A stretch of 64,000 nucleotides of DNA from Porphyridium purpureum (GCA_008690995.1 VRMN01000001.1:1302001-1366000); one strand, 5' to 3'. Positions 7,831 to 17,270 are shown, numbered from the stretch's first letter. A program made the numbers and translations. Notes: a model not told the origin generated them from the letters alone.

Positions 7831-9543
7831 ATGAACGCGCCGGGGCCCAAGGGAGCAAACAAAGGATGGAAAGCCCGCGCACGTGCTGCGGTCACCGCAA
7901 CCGAAGACATGGAAATGCCCGAAGTCGTGCTTGTCGGCATCCGCGTCGACGAGCCGCGCGAAGAGTTTGCTCGAGTGGAGCTTCGACGCGCGCTGCTGCA
8001 TGGATACAGCGCAAGCGACCTGAACGCCGCGGTTGCGTGGTTTGAGCCCGAGTCGCGTCGCGGCCAATTGATTCGAGGCACGAGCGATGCGTGGCACCGG
8101 CTGCTAGCGTTGGCAGGCAAGCAAGGGGGTGTGGTTGTGACGGCGCGTCTTGCGGCGGCATCGATAGAAGCGAAGAACGTGCCCGTGGCAGCCTCATTTG
8201 GGCCACGCGGCGAGAGCACGGACGTTGCACAAATACTGAAGGAGGCTGCAAGACTAAGAGGCGCCCTTGAGTATGAGCGCAATGCTTGTGTGCAGTCGCG
8301 TCTGTGCACGTGCCGCGTGCTACTGAGCAGAGAACACAGCCATCGGTATGCGAGCATGGCTCAGGCGCTCATCCATGTAACATGCGTGGGGGGACGTGCC
8401 ACCAAGCCAGGCGTGAACTGTGCCGGAATGACGGCGGAAAGGGCAGGGATGGGCTGTGTGTGCTCAGCATTCATTCCACTTGAAGGGAGGATGTACGCGC
8501 TTGGGGAGCGCATCGCCAGCAGACGAAATTCGCAAGTCTGGAGTTGCAGCTCAGTTTGTGACGGCCGGCGTGACTTTTCAGCCCTTGCGTGCAAACTTGT
8601 TGCGTGTCGGGAAGATCAGGTAATGAACCTCATCTCCGAGGTGCGTGTCCACGCGCAAATGCGCCACCCTCGCGTGGTAACGTTACTGGACGCCATCCCG
8701 TTTTCGCTGCATGGATCTGGCCGCAACCGCCTGCCATTTCTTGGTGAGCCAGAGCCCCGACATCAAGGTCCGCACACGCAGCACAGTCCGAATGAGTCTG
8801 GATTCCTGGGCCGAGATCATGTGTGGTGTGTAGCGCTTGTTATGGAGAAGGCCAACGGTGGCGATCTGTGGAGCGTATTAGAGCACCGGTGCGCAGGGCC
8901 GCGTGCTGTGCCCTTTCGAGAGTCGGATGCTCGAAAAATTCTTCGGCACTGCCTGGAAGGGCTAGAGTATTTACACGCCCTAGGCATAGTACATTGCGAC
9001 GTGAAGCCTAGCAATATTCTTTGTTCAGCGGTTGAGCCGAGCTCACACCAATTTATGTGCAAACTGGTCGATTTTGGACTTTCCATGTCAACGCCCGAAA
9101 TGAAGGTGCCTTTGCCGACGGAGCACAGTGCCTCGTGCGCAGAACCAAACATTTCTCATTTCAGAGGGACACCGCGGTATGCCGCGCCAGAGATCATCCG
9201 TGACGGAGGTCACCCGACTGGTAAAGTTGATATCTGGTCCTGCGGCGTGGTCCTTTTTTTGCTGCTAAGGGGCACATTTCCGTTTCATGGATCAAACCGC
9301 GCAGAAATATTCCACGATATTCTGCACCACGTGCCTGAGCGCCTTGACACTCCGGATGCATCTCACAAGACGTTTTCGCCAGAGGCTGGTGCGCTGCTTG
9401 CGAGGCTACTGCTGAAGAGCGCTGAGTACAGACTTTCGGCGACTCAGGCTCTCCGCCATACATGGTTTTCAGTGGACGAGGCGATCCTGTCTGAAAATAT
9501 TCTTGAGTTTGACTGGAAAAGCGCGCGCAGGAGCCGTGCTTAA
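7831..9543 (+). CDS. Ser/Thr protein kinase, CAMK-like
   Basis: The 570-residue product has an unrecognised N-terminal region of about 220 residues followed by a kinase domain. Visible catalytic features are the ATP-binding Lys in ALACKL (residue 255), a catalytic loop HCDVKPSNIL (about 388) with Cys in place of the usual Arg of HRD, DFGLS (414), GTPRYAAPEI (about 454) and DIWSCGVVLFLLLRGTFPF. The glycine loop is weak (ALGERIASRRNSQV). HTWF near the end resembles the HPWF of CAMK kinases. ATG 7831 is chosen because it leaves a promoter gap to the divergent EEP gene. In-frame sequence continues upstream to 7582 but overlaps that gene. The 5' part is repeated as broken fragments in the left-hand array units. 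Confidence 0.88.
   Translation: MNAPGPKGANKGWKARARAAVTATEDMEMPEVVLVGIRVDEPREEFARVELRRALLHGYSASDLNAAVAWFEPESRRGQLIRGTSDAWHRLLALAGKQGGVVVTARLAAASIEAKNVPVAASFGPRGESTDVAQILKEAARLRGALEYERNACVQSRLCTCRVLLSREHSHRYASMAQALIHVTCVGGRATKPGVNCAGMTAERAGMGCVCSAFIPLEGRMYALGERIASRRNSQVWSCSSVCDGRRDFSALACKLVACREDQVMNLISEVRVHAQMRHPRVVTLLDAIPFSLHGSGRNRLPFLGEPEPRHQGPHTQHSPNESGFLGRDHVWCVALVMEKANGGDLWSVLEHRCAGPRAVPFRESDARKILRHCLEGLEYLHALGIVHCDVKPSNILCSAVEPSSHQFMCKLVDFGLSMSTPEMKVPLPTEHSASCAEPNISHFRGTPRYAAPEIIRDGGHPTGKVDIWSCGVVLFLLLRGTFPFHGSNRAEIFHDILHHVPERLDTPDASHKTFSPEAGALLARLLLKSAEYRLSATQALRHTWFSVDEAILSENILEFDWKSARRSRA
8329..8488. repeat. diverged partial third copy of the repeat unit start
   Basis: About 160 bases match the beginning of the repeat unit (1-160 and 4165-4324) with about ten substitutions, then similarity ends abruptly. 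This segment lies inside the intact kinase coding region, so it marks the breakpoint of the tandem duplication. Confidence 0.85.
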
Positions 9544-9615
9544 CCGAATCAGTCAGTGATTAATTTATCCTGAAGAACCAGATTCTAACATTTGTGGTCG
9601 GTGCCTTTTCTTTGG

Positions 9616-12600
9616 TCACTCCGGGCGAAGCACAAACACGCCATCATTGGCGCCAACTTGCGTGAACGGTTCTGGGAACGTAAAGACATACGGCAAATCA
9701 TTCATCACTCCTCGCTTATCATTTGCCATGTAGTATTCAATTTCAAAGTCGATTCCCGGGATCACAAATGAGTGAAAGTCCATCGAGGTATCCGTCGTCA
9801 CTCGTGCAGCTATGCTCCGATACAGCCTTCGAATTAACGACGACGGTCCCTTGTCCCGGCTGATGAGGCGTGACGCCCGACGCGAACTCGGAAGCAATAC
9901 GTTGCCGTCTCCGGACCGATATAATGCGATCGCCGTCATGCCCAGTTCTTGTCGGAGATAAATCGAGAGTTCTCGAAAGCTTCTCGACTCACCAAAGGAA
10001 TCGACAAGCCAGTTCGTGGGAACTGATATGCAATCAATGACGCAATTTTTCAGCATTATCTTGGATTCTTCTGAGTGCATGGCGTGGCGCGAAGCACCGA
10101 GCAGAGTCATGACAAAGTCGCTGAGACCCGGAGTGCACATGCTTCTGACCAAAATAGAAAGCAGCTTTGCGCGATAAAGGAGTTCGCCCGCAGCAACGCG
10201 TGGCTTGCCTGGTACGGCTCTCCGTCTTGTGTGGACGTCGTCAGGAACTTCAAGACCTAACGACGTCTTGTAACGATTACGCCGCGACATGGAGCCCAGT
10301 GATTGTCCGTCGTTGTTCAGCCGCAGCGCCGCTGGTAGCTGGGAACCAAGCCGGGCGCCTTTCCTCCGCGGATACGAAGCATACTCTGCCACGGAGCGAG
10401 ACAACGGATTCACCAGCTCGGCGAGGACGAAAAGATTCGCTGTCCGCCGAACAATGGAATCAATAGTGACAATCGATAAGAGCGAAGCAGAGTCTGAGAA
10501 AGATGATGGAGATGGGTCGGCGACTCGGGGAGAAAATAAGACGGCTGCCGACGCTGTCAGTATATTGGCTTCGTACCAGCTTCGTGGATCACACGGCTCG
10601 CCATGTAAAGTTTGTACTGCATACACACGAGCAAGTCGGCTTACGGTTGTCTCGTCCACGTCATGGTGCATGAGGAGAACGCGCTTAATGTCCTTATTCC
10701 CATCTGCTGATGACAGCCGCAAGCAATCCAAAAAGTGCTCGCACGGCGGGAGAGCGTCGTTTCCACACACCGCTACCACAATATGATTTTCCTGTTCAGA
10801 AGCTCGCGCCACTGATGAGCGTCGACGTCTTGGACTGTTTTGCTGGAGACCCATAGCCATCACCTGTCCAACAGGGGAATGAACAGATGCCTGCTCATCT
10901 TGTCCCAGACTATACATGTTGCGCGGAGATCCAACCACGGAGAGAGCCGCTTCGCCTCCGAACTGTACCGAACGGCGGTGTTCCGGCTCTGTTTCGCTGC
11001 CTTGCTCTTTCGGGCGTTTCGGTGAACATAGGACTTGATCAGACGAAGCCATCACTTCAGACGAGTGCGCTCGTTGTACTTCCTTCGTTACGACCTGGTC
11101 TTCTTCATCATGCCTGGCGGCTCGGGCGACGTCGTCCGTCTCGTGGACATCCACATTCAACATGGCGCGACGCACAAGATCCGTATCAAGATAAGACATA
11201 ATGACCAGAAAGCCGTGCTTCCCTAACACCGTGTCCTGACGCGCGAATTGCATAGGTTGGAAAAACGATTCTCTATAAGCCAGTGGCACCACTCCTGCGT
11301 CAGACAGCTGCTGGAAAAATGAGCTCAGAATCACGCCTTCCCACGATTCTGGTACGGGCACGTCAAGAAGCCGCACTTCACTGCCCAGAAGATACTCTCG
11401 CACCCAAGGAAGACTGCTGCCTCCATCTTGCGCCGCATCGTTATCGGGATCACAGCTCATCAGGTTGAGAAGAAGTGTGAGGATACCGTTGGTCGCAATA
11501 GACCGGGCCTGAAATACGGCTACGAGTTCATCAATCGAGATTACTTCATGACCGACCACATTGATCATCATTTCTGTGTCCCGATCGCTCCGCAACATCG
11601 CATTGTCACTGTGCAGCTTATAGTCGCGCTGCATCTTGAAAGAAAGATCCTCCAGCGAGCTCTGGTCGAAAGCCAAAGGCTGAATTCGCGAAGCGTCATA
11701 AGCATGAGTCTTACCGTGGCGCTGACGGAGCATAGTGTAAACACTGACGTCCGGCTTGAGCTGGCGGATGCTCATTACGAGCAAAAGCGTATCTGCGTCG
11801 GCCTGCTGGGCCTCGATGTGAGACATGGAAGAAATGACAATGAACGCTAGCGCACGATTGCCGTCCATCCGGTGAAAATCGACCGCGTTCCGGACGTCAC
11901 CACGAAACACCTGTACATGCCATCGATTACGGTCAAACTGAGAGCGCATGGCGTGAAGCTGCTGTTTGGTCCACACTTCATTCTCCGTGAGAAAAACAAG
12001 CTCCTGATCGCTTCTACTTGCGTCACCGAGAACCTCTTTCACCAGAATTTCGGCGAGCGAGGCGTCAAGATTGCGACTGCACACCACGACATGGCGAAGA
12101 CCAAGCTTAGCCCTGTACTCCCCTGAACCTTGCACGCGCCGAGATTGTACAGAAATGTCGTGCAGCAGCGCACTGAACAAGAAGACGCCTACGACGATGA
12201 CAAATATCATGAATACCTTGCCAATGTAGGTCTCTGGAACGAAGTCGCCGTATCCAACGGTGGCCAGTGTTACCACGGTGAAGTAGAGGCCATTAAACCA
12301 CCGCCACGACCCGAGTTGTTCAAACCAACTCCTTGAATATGCACCATTGTTTTGCACGGGCCCAAGTTTCTCAAACAGACTGATAGTAGAAGTGCACATT
12401 ACGACCAGTACAAAGGCGCGGAACAAGCTGCGCACACCAAACTCGGTGACGGGGTCGAGCTGGACTCGGGACTTTTTGAGAATTTGCAGGAACTGCTGGT
12501 AAGCTGCGTACGACGCAAAGTAACTGAGATTCTGCGACTGCTGGTACTTGGAGCCTATCGCCGACACCATGGCCCATAGTTCGAACAGGGTCCTAGGCTG

Positions 12601-13176
12601 CAGCGCAAACAAAAGCAAGTGTTCAGAGACAAGCATTCTGCCAAGAAAGTCGACGGCCAAAGTGACACCCAAGGCGGCCTGCGTCCAGCGAATCCAATTC
12701 GGAAGAATTACAGTGTATGTTCCCGTGATATACAAGCCAGTCATCAACCAGCCACACACAAACGAAATGGCCGAGAACGAGACCGAGCGCTCCGAATACC
12801 ACGCCGCGAACTTTCTCTTCCGGTGCGCCAAGTGCTCCCATGGCAAAGTACCAGCCTGCGTCGCGTCATGGTGGGTGTACATGTGATTCAACGACGTGGT
12901 TGGCGGATGCGCGGAGTTTCGCCCAAAATTCAGCTTGCTTTGCAAGGCCGACGAGGAGTCTTGGCGCGCGCGAATGTGTATGCGCAGGAGTGTACGCAGG
13001 AGCTGCACCACAATGACTGCCATCCAAACATAGAGCCCAATCAGAAACAGCGGCTTGAACCCCTGCCACGTGGGTTGCGTCTTCTCGTCCAGCGGGCCAA
13101 GCAACGTCTCCAATTCCTCTTCGATGTCCTGCGGCAAATCGCCCCGCCGCGCCGTCGTAGCGCCGGGCTCTCCCAT
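9616..13176 (-). CDS. BK-like (Slo) potassium channel with two RCK domains
   Basis: The 1186-residue product begins with several hydrophobic segments (first at about residues 42-62, others between 130 and 265). A pore follows with the selectivity filter TLATVGYGDF near residue 308 and an inner helix (KVFMIFVIVVGVFLFSALL). The first cytosolic Rossmann-like RCK domain starts at LRHVVVCSRN and a second at NHIVVAVCGND. This is the layout of calcium- or ligand-gated BK/Slo channels. It would conduct K+ across the plasma or an organelle membrane, gated by the cytosolic ring. The frame extends 8 codons above ATG 13176 only through a GTG. The gene is convergent with the kinase (72 bp). I see no clear Asp-rich calcium bowl, so the gating ligand is open. 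Confidence 0.9.
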   Translation of the reverse strand: MGEPGATTARRGDLPQDIEEELETLLGPLDEKTQPTWQGFKPLFLIGLYVWMAVIVVQLLRTLLRIHIRARQDSSSALQSKLNFGRNSAHPPTTSLNHMYTHHDATQAGTLPWEHLAHRKRKFAAWYSERSVSFSAISFVCGWLMTGLYITGTYTVILPNWIRWTQAALGVTLAVDFLGRMLVSEHLLLFALQPRTLFELWAMVSAIGSKYQQSQNLSYFASYAAYQQFLQILKKSRVQLDPVTEFGVRSLFRAFVLVVMCTSTISLFEKLGPVQNNGAYSRSWFEQLGSWRWFNGLYFTVVTLATVGYGDFVPETYIGKVFMIFVIVVGVFLFSALLHDISVQSRRVQGSGEYRAKLGLRHVVVCSRNLDASLAEILVKEVLGDASRSDQELVFLTENEVWTKQQLHAMRSQFDRNRWHVQVFRGDVRNAVDFHRMDGNRALAFIVISSMSHIEAQQADADTLLLVMSIRQLKPDVSVYTMLRQRHGKTHAYDASRIQPLAFDQSSLEDLSFKMQRDYKLHSDNAMLRSDRDTEMMINVVGHEVISIDELVAVFQARSIATNGILTLLLNLMSCDPDNDAAQDGGSSLPWVREYLLGSEVRLLDVPVPESWEGVILSSFFQQLSDAGVVPLAYRESFFQPMQFARQDTVLGKHGFLVIMSYLDTDLVRRAMLNVDVHETDDVARAARHDEEDQVVTKEVQRAHSSEVMASSDQVLCSPKRPKEQGSETEPEHRRSVQFGGEAALSVVGSPRNMYSLGQDEQASVHSPVGQVMAMGLQQNSPRRRRSSVARASEQENHIVVAVCGNDALPPCEHFLDCLRLSSADGNKDIKRVLLMHHDVDETTVSRLARVYAVQTLHGEPCDPRSWYEANILTASAAVLFSPRVADPSPSSFSDSASLLSIVTIDSIVRRTANLFVLAELVNPLSRSVAEYASYPRRKGARLGSQLPAALRLNNDGQSLGSMSRRNRYKTSLGLEVPDDVHTRRRAVPGKPRVAAGELLYRAKLLSILVRSMCTPGLSDFVMTLLGASRHAMHSEESKIMLKNCVIDCISVPTNWLVDSFGESRSFRELSIYLRQELGMTAIALYRSGDGNVLLPSSRRASRLISRDKGPSSLIRRLYRSIAARVTTDTSMDFHSFVIPGIDFEIEYYMANDKRGVMNDLPYVFTFPEPFTQVGANDGVFVLRPE

Positions 13177-14100
13177 TTCTACAAGGTGAGCATGCCTCAC
13201 GCTTCATCAATCACTCCGTCCCAGTCATCAAGCCTGATCCTCGACCTACACTTCTGCGTGTCTCCTTCCCTCCACGCGGGCGCGTCCGCATGCACCTTTT
13301 CTCAGGCACCGAGCGCAAGCGGTCAAGGCAGTTGAAACGGCAGGCGATAAACTGTACCGCCGCGAATTCTGCTATAAAAGCAGCCTGTTTTATTGTATCA
13401 AAACGTGCTCGATCACGCTCCATCTCAGGGGGGTACACGCGCGTGGGCTTGTTGCGCAGCAGCTGCAGTAGCGTGAGGATTGGAACGGAAAGTGAACGGG
13501 CCACGATGAGTATTGATGGCAGTTGGGCAACCTTCTTGGGCAGACTGAAGTCATCGAGCTCTCAACCGCATAGGCGCCGCGCTTGGCGCATACATGCGAA
13601 AGGCTGGACATGCGCAGCTGTGCGCAAGAGCTCAGTATTCTAAGATTGTCCTTCTAAGGATTTTCACCGACCACAGTGCCAGCACCACAGGCAAGCGAGC
13701 ATGAACATTGATCTGTGCAGGTCCTCCGCCTTTCCCCCATTTCCTTACACCACGTCACGTCACGCCGCACCACACCGCACAGCAAGACGGAATGACCTCT
13801 GTCCGTAACAAGCTTTCGCCTTGTCGCCAACACCGTTCCATTCCACTGCTCTTGCTGGGAGTTGAAGAACATTAAGTTGTGAGGAGCTCAGGCCACTCCC
13901 TCGCTGCGAGTTGTGCACCTTCCAGATCCCATGGCCCGGCCTTTGTCGTTGACCGGGCACGGAAAACGTATCAATCACCCGAGCCGTCCCGTACCAACTT
14001 GGACGAGCGCGAGCGAGCGCCCGTCCTGTCCATGATCAAGGAATCGAAGACACACTAGCCCGTCAAGGCCTGCATTTTGCGCAGAGAACCTTGTCGAGCC
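13177..14100. other. divergent intergenic region
   Basis: About 920 bp separate the K+ channel start (minus) from the TraB-like start (plus) and must hold both promoters. Frames here are short and without known domains. I see no RNA gene or repeat. Confidence 0.6.
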
Positions 14101-15432
14101 ATGGGAGTATGGTACGTGCACGCGGGCTTTGTCGGCACAGCTGCGGACAAAAACATGGCGCGTTCCTGGCCAAGGTGCTTCAGACGTGATCGTTGTTGCC
14201 GTCAAAGGCGAGAACGACAAAAATGGCAAACTGGTCATGATGTACGAATACAGCGCAGTCAGGGAAGATCGACGCATCGAGATGCACTCCCTGGTCCATC
14301 TACCGCGCCTTTAGCCGAGATGGAAGGCGGAATAGACCGGTTTCTCCAAGTACGGGTGGATGAAAACGGATCGACGGTGCAGCTTCAAGCGGCTCGCGTC
14401 CTGCTTCAGCGAAAGAGACAAGACGGCACCACTCAGCACCTGAGTTTGTTTTCGCTAGTGCACGTGGCTGAACCGATATACTATCGTCTGATTCGACAGG
14501 AGATTGAACATTCAGACCGCGTGTACTGCGAATTGATCGCGCGAACTCGCAGCATACGGTTCAAGTCTGAAACGCTGCGCTTGTCAACTGAACCTTTGTT
14601 CCCAACTCTTCAAGCACGGCAGCTCGCAGCTCAATACGGGCTAGTCTGCCAACTCGATGAGCTCGACCCATACGCTCTGGGTTTCTTCGTTGCAGATATG
14701 ACACACGAAGAGCTGGCAGCAAGCCTCGGTGCTTCATGGCAGCAAGAATTTCGAGACCGATCAAGGCTTATGGAAGCGATCCAGGCATGCTGGCGCCCTC
14801 GCTGGGAACCATCTCCTTCCGTGTGGAGTCGTGGCGCGCGTGCATTACTGTGGCTTCTGCCTGGACCTGAGCTCCCGCTGATTCTCTTCGACTGGATTTT
14901 GCAAGGCGGACAGCCGGCGCCGATCCTCACTGCACTTCTTGATGCATTTACTCGATTCGACCTGTTGGCGGTGCGTCGGCTCGTATTTGCCCAGCTGCTG
15001 GTGTCCGAGCAGAAGCGTGCCGGTCTGCGAAAGGACCTCCTCGTGCGCAACACGCGTGCGATCCGTGTGGTGTCTGCTGACCAGTCAAGCGAGCGCGTGG
15101 CGCTACTTTATGGGGCTATGCACATGCCAGACTTGGTGCAGCGTCTTGTTTCTGAAGAAGGTTTTCGAGTTGTTGAATGCAGCTGGGATTCCGTGTGGAG
15201 CGTCATGTCAAGGTCGGAGCTGAATCTTGGCACTGCCCGCTTTCTAGCTTTTGCAGTACCTGCGTATCTGAGCCTAGATGCACTGGACTGGGCGGAGCTG
15301 GTGCAGTGGATAGCAAGCGGAAATGTGGAAGAAGCAAGCATCTTCACGGCGCTGTATCTGCTTCGTCACGCCGTGCTCTACATTTTCATCGCCAACTGGG
15401 CTTTGGATTGGAGCAAGCGCCTCTTCGACTGA
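14101..15432 (+). CDS. TraB/TIKI-like superfamily protein
   Basis: The frame gives 443 residues from ATG 14101. The first about 73 residues are basic and Cys/Trp-rich and may be 5' UTR or a leader; ATG 14320 (MEGGIDRFLQ) is a good alternative start. Two features match the TraB/PrgY/TIKI fold: an early segment with LVHVAEPIYYRLIRQEI and SDRVYCELIARTR, and a later ALLYGAMHMPDL resembling the GxxH motif of the family. A hydrophobic stretch near the C-terminus (HAVLYIFIANWALDW) may be a membrane anchor. Eukaryotic relatives are membrane or organelle proteins of uncertain biochemistry, some with metalloprotease activity. A further short frame (15442-15578) coding a hydrophobic tail lies just downstream in another frame. 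Confidence 0.65.
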   Translation: MGVWYVHAGFVGTAADKNMARSWPRCFRRDRCCRQRRERQKWQTGHDVRIQRSQGRSTHRDALPGPSTAPLAEMEGGIDRFLQVRVDENGSTVQLQAARVLLQRKRQDGTTQHLSLFSLVHVAEPIYYRLIRQEIEHSDRVYCELIARTRSIRFKSETLRLSTEPLFPTLQARQLAAQYGLVCQLDELDPYALGFFVADMTHEELAASLGASWQQEFRDRSRLMEAIQACWRPRWEPSPSVWSRGARALLWLLPGPELPLILFDWILQGGQPAPILTALLDAFTRFDLLAVRRLVFAQLLVSEQKRAGLRKDLLVRNTRAIRVVSADQSSERVALLYGAMHMPDLVQRLVSEEGFRVVECSWDSVWSVMSRSELNLGTARFLAFAVPAYLSLDALDWAELVQWIASGNVEEASIFTALYLLRHAVLYIFIANWALDWSKRLFD

Positions 15433-15441
15433 GGCTGCTGA

Positions 15442-15578
15442 TGTCGATTGTTAGATTGAATCAGAATAAGGGCCCTTTGAATATAGTATACAGCTATGCT
15501 AGTAGGCGCGCCAAGCTTCTTTTTGAACTCGTGCCTTGGATCGTGATCCTGCTCTTTGCATTCACCACTTGTCTGTGA
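15442..15578 (+). CDS. 45-codon hydrophobic-tailed ORF, doubtful
   Basis: ATG 15442 opens 45 codons ending in a clear membrane-like segment (LLFELVPWIVILLFAFTTCL). It begins 9 bp after the TraB-like stop and overlaps the end of the convergent PRA1 gene by 17 bp. It could be a spliced alternative C-terminus of the TraB-like protein, which in relatives often ends in a membrane anchor, or chance. I found no convincing donor and acceptor pair. Confidence 0.25.
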
Positions 15579-16110
15579 TTTGACTGTGCAGCTCCATGGG
15601 CCGATACCGCAGTGATGAATGGCGGACTGCTGCATGCAGCAGAATGAGGAGGGTCACAACAAGGAAATGCTTGACTAAGCTAAACAATATGCCCGTGCAC
15701 AGAGGCAAGACGATCGACATCACACCCATGAACAAGAAGCGCTCGTGGCGCTTGACGCGCCGGTTGCGGACAATAATAGGCGTGGTGCCTGTCGCTGTGA
15801 CCCATCCTGTGATGAGGACTGTGAGCTCAATGGCGCTCCATGGCCGCTCCAAAAGGAACATGATCAACGATAACGCGTAGAGAATAATGTAGTTGGTCTG
15901 AAAGTAGTTGAGGTTCAGGTACACACGGTTCCATACCGCGTGCGGGTCGCGAACATTCGGCATCGTAAACCTTTCCAAAAACTCACGCCACGTGCGCGGC
16001 GGCAGTCGATAATCACGGTCGGTGATTTCGCGCCGCGCTTCCGCCGCCCAATACATGACGCGGCCGCGCCATCCGCCGGACTGCCCTGCAAGTATCTCCT
16101 CCGCTTCCAT
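15562..16110 (-). CDS. PRA1 family protein (prenylated Rab acceptor)
   Basis: The 182-residue product has the PRA1/Yip3 pattern: an amphipathic N-terminal half with WREFLERFTMPN and then RVYLNLNYFQTNY, directly followed by two pairs of hydrophobic helices (ILYALSLIMFLL, IELTVLITGWV, FMGVMSIVLPL, FLVVTLLILLHAAV). PRA1 proteins sit in ER/Golgi membranes and help deliver prenylated Rab GTPases. Length is typical. It ends converging on the TraB-like gene. Confidence 0.87.
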   Translation of the reverse strand: MEAEEILAGQSGGWRGRVMYWAAEARREITDRDYRLPPRTWREFLERFTMPNVRDPHAVWNRVYLNLNYFQTNYIILYALSLIMFLLERPWSAIELTVLITGWVTATGTTPIIVRNRRVKRHERFLFMGVMSIVLPLCTGILFSLVKHFLVVTLLILLHAAVRHSSLRYRPMELHSQITDKW

Positions 16111-16219
16111 AGAGGTCCCTTCCCTTACGACGCGCCTGGCGCGCGTGACTGGTCTCTATTGATTTTGCCTCTATGCTGTCCCTCACCTTGAGTTCCATTT
16201 TCTCGCTCGACAAGACGAT

Positions 16220-16867
16220 TTATTGTTGTTCGTAGCAGATCGCACCGGGAAGCGAGTTAGTAAAATAGAGATACGCGTAATCGGCGAGAAAGATGAAAAG
16301 CAGCAAGTACCAGATACCCTCTGCGGCACCGACCAGGCCATACGGGCCCGCCGGGAGGCCCTTACCTGTTTTAAATTTGGTGTATGCCGAGTACGCCACG
16401 ACGCCTAACATGACCAGAAAGCCCACGCCTTCAGCCGCTCCGTACAGCCCTCCGGGCCCAGGAGGCAGGCCGCAGCCAGTCTGGAAAAGATGTAGCTCGC
16501 TCGCAATGACGGCCGGCAAGGCCACCGCCGACGCCGCCAGAATCAGCTTTTCCGCCAGCGAGGTCTGCGAGCCCGGCGCACCCTCCGGCTCCGGCGCTCC
16601 TCCTTGAGACGCGTAACAAATGCCCCGCCGACGAGCATGGACGCGCGGCCCACTTCCACGCCGCCACGGCCTGCGCGTACCAGAACGGCATGCACTTGCG
16701 GCGTGCACACGGATCTGATCGAGTCCACTAGCGCCGAGCAGGACGTCCGGCGGCGCCAGAGCGGAGCGGCGATTCACACCAGCATGCTGCTGCGCGATCC
16801 GCACATCCACCTCTCGAACAGCTCTACCGCCACCCGCCGCACACACAAACGCCAGCGCAGCCATCAT
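16220..16867 (-). CDS. plastid membrane protein with twin GLPxGPxGLxGAAEG repeats
   Basis: The 215-residue product starts at MMAALAFVCAAGG and has about 100 residues of basic, Ser/Arg/Ala-rich leader typical of plastid targeting. Three hydrophobic segments follow (ILAASAVALPAVIASEL, GFLVMLGVVAYSAY, IWYLLLFIFLADYAYLYF). Between them a motif occurs twice: CGLPPGPGGLYGAAEGVGF and KGLPAGPYGLVGAAEGIWY. I recall similar twin repeats in thylakoid or envelope proteins of plants and algae but cannot name the family with confidence. The frame remains open upstream through a CA/GT microsatellite, which is more likely 5' UTR. Confidence 0.7.
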   Translation of the reverse strand: MMAALAFVCAAGGGRAVREVDVRIAQQHAGVNRRSALAPPDVLLGASGLDQIRVHAASACRSGTRRPWRRGSGPRVHARRRGICYASQGGAPEPEGAPGSQTSLAEKLILAASAVALPAVIASELHLFQTGCGLPPGPGGLYGAAEGVGFLVMLGVVAYSAYTKFKTGKGLPAGPYGLVGAAEGIWYLLLFIFLADYAYLYFTNSLPGAICYEQQ

Positions 16868-16932
16868 GCACACGTCCCACCTGTTGCCTTTCTTCCTTCG
16901 ACCTCCATCCCCCCGCCCCCAATACGCAAGCC

Positions 16933-16964
<32 letters not shown>

Positions 16965-17270
16965 GCCACCGCCAAACCGGGCGCTGTGCCGATCGCGATC
17001 GATCGCGCGCTGTACCCCAGCCTCGAACACTGAACAATGAACACCGAACACCCCCCATGAAGTGTACACCTGATCAGTTGAGCGAGGTGTACTTGCTGTA
17101 AGTAGATCCCTCATGAACCCTCCTGCCAAATTCGTAGTTGTGAGTTTTGGAGTAGAGCAGGAGGAGTGCGATGAGGAGGATGAAAATGATGGCAATTAGG
17201 ACAGAAAGGGAGAGAGTATCGAGAAGCGAGGAGACAGAAGCTGCTGCTGTATGCGGGTGGGGCGAGGAGT
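16868..17270. other. divergent promoter region with CA microsatellite
   Basis: About 400 bp lie between the divergent starts of the plastid protein and the MsrB-like gene. Bases 16932-16961 are an uninterrupted (CA)n tract. A short ATG frame that stops within eight codons precedes the MsrB-like start and could act as an upstream ORF. Confidence 0.65.
16932..16961. repeat. (CA)n microsatellite
   Basis: About 15 CA dinucleotides occur in a row in the shared 5' flank of two divergent genes. It is likely to be length-polymorphic. Confidence 0.95.

Larger units (their letters stand above)
4165..8328. repeat. tandem repeat unit 2 (4164 bp)
   Basis: This is the second copy of the 4164-bp unit, at a constant offset of 4164. 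Its right end is continuous with the intact kinase gene, so it is probably the unit closest to the ancestral arrangement. The three differences from unit 1 all lie in its last 142 bases. Confidence 0.97.

Noticed and set aside
14129-14314. Small plus-strand frame overlapping the TraB-like start
   Set aside because: It is a shadow in another frame; it only weakens confidence in the TraB-like N-terminus.
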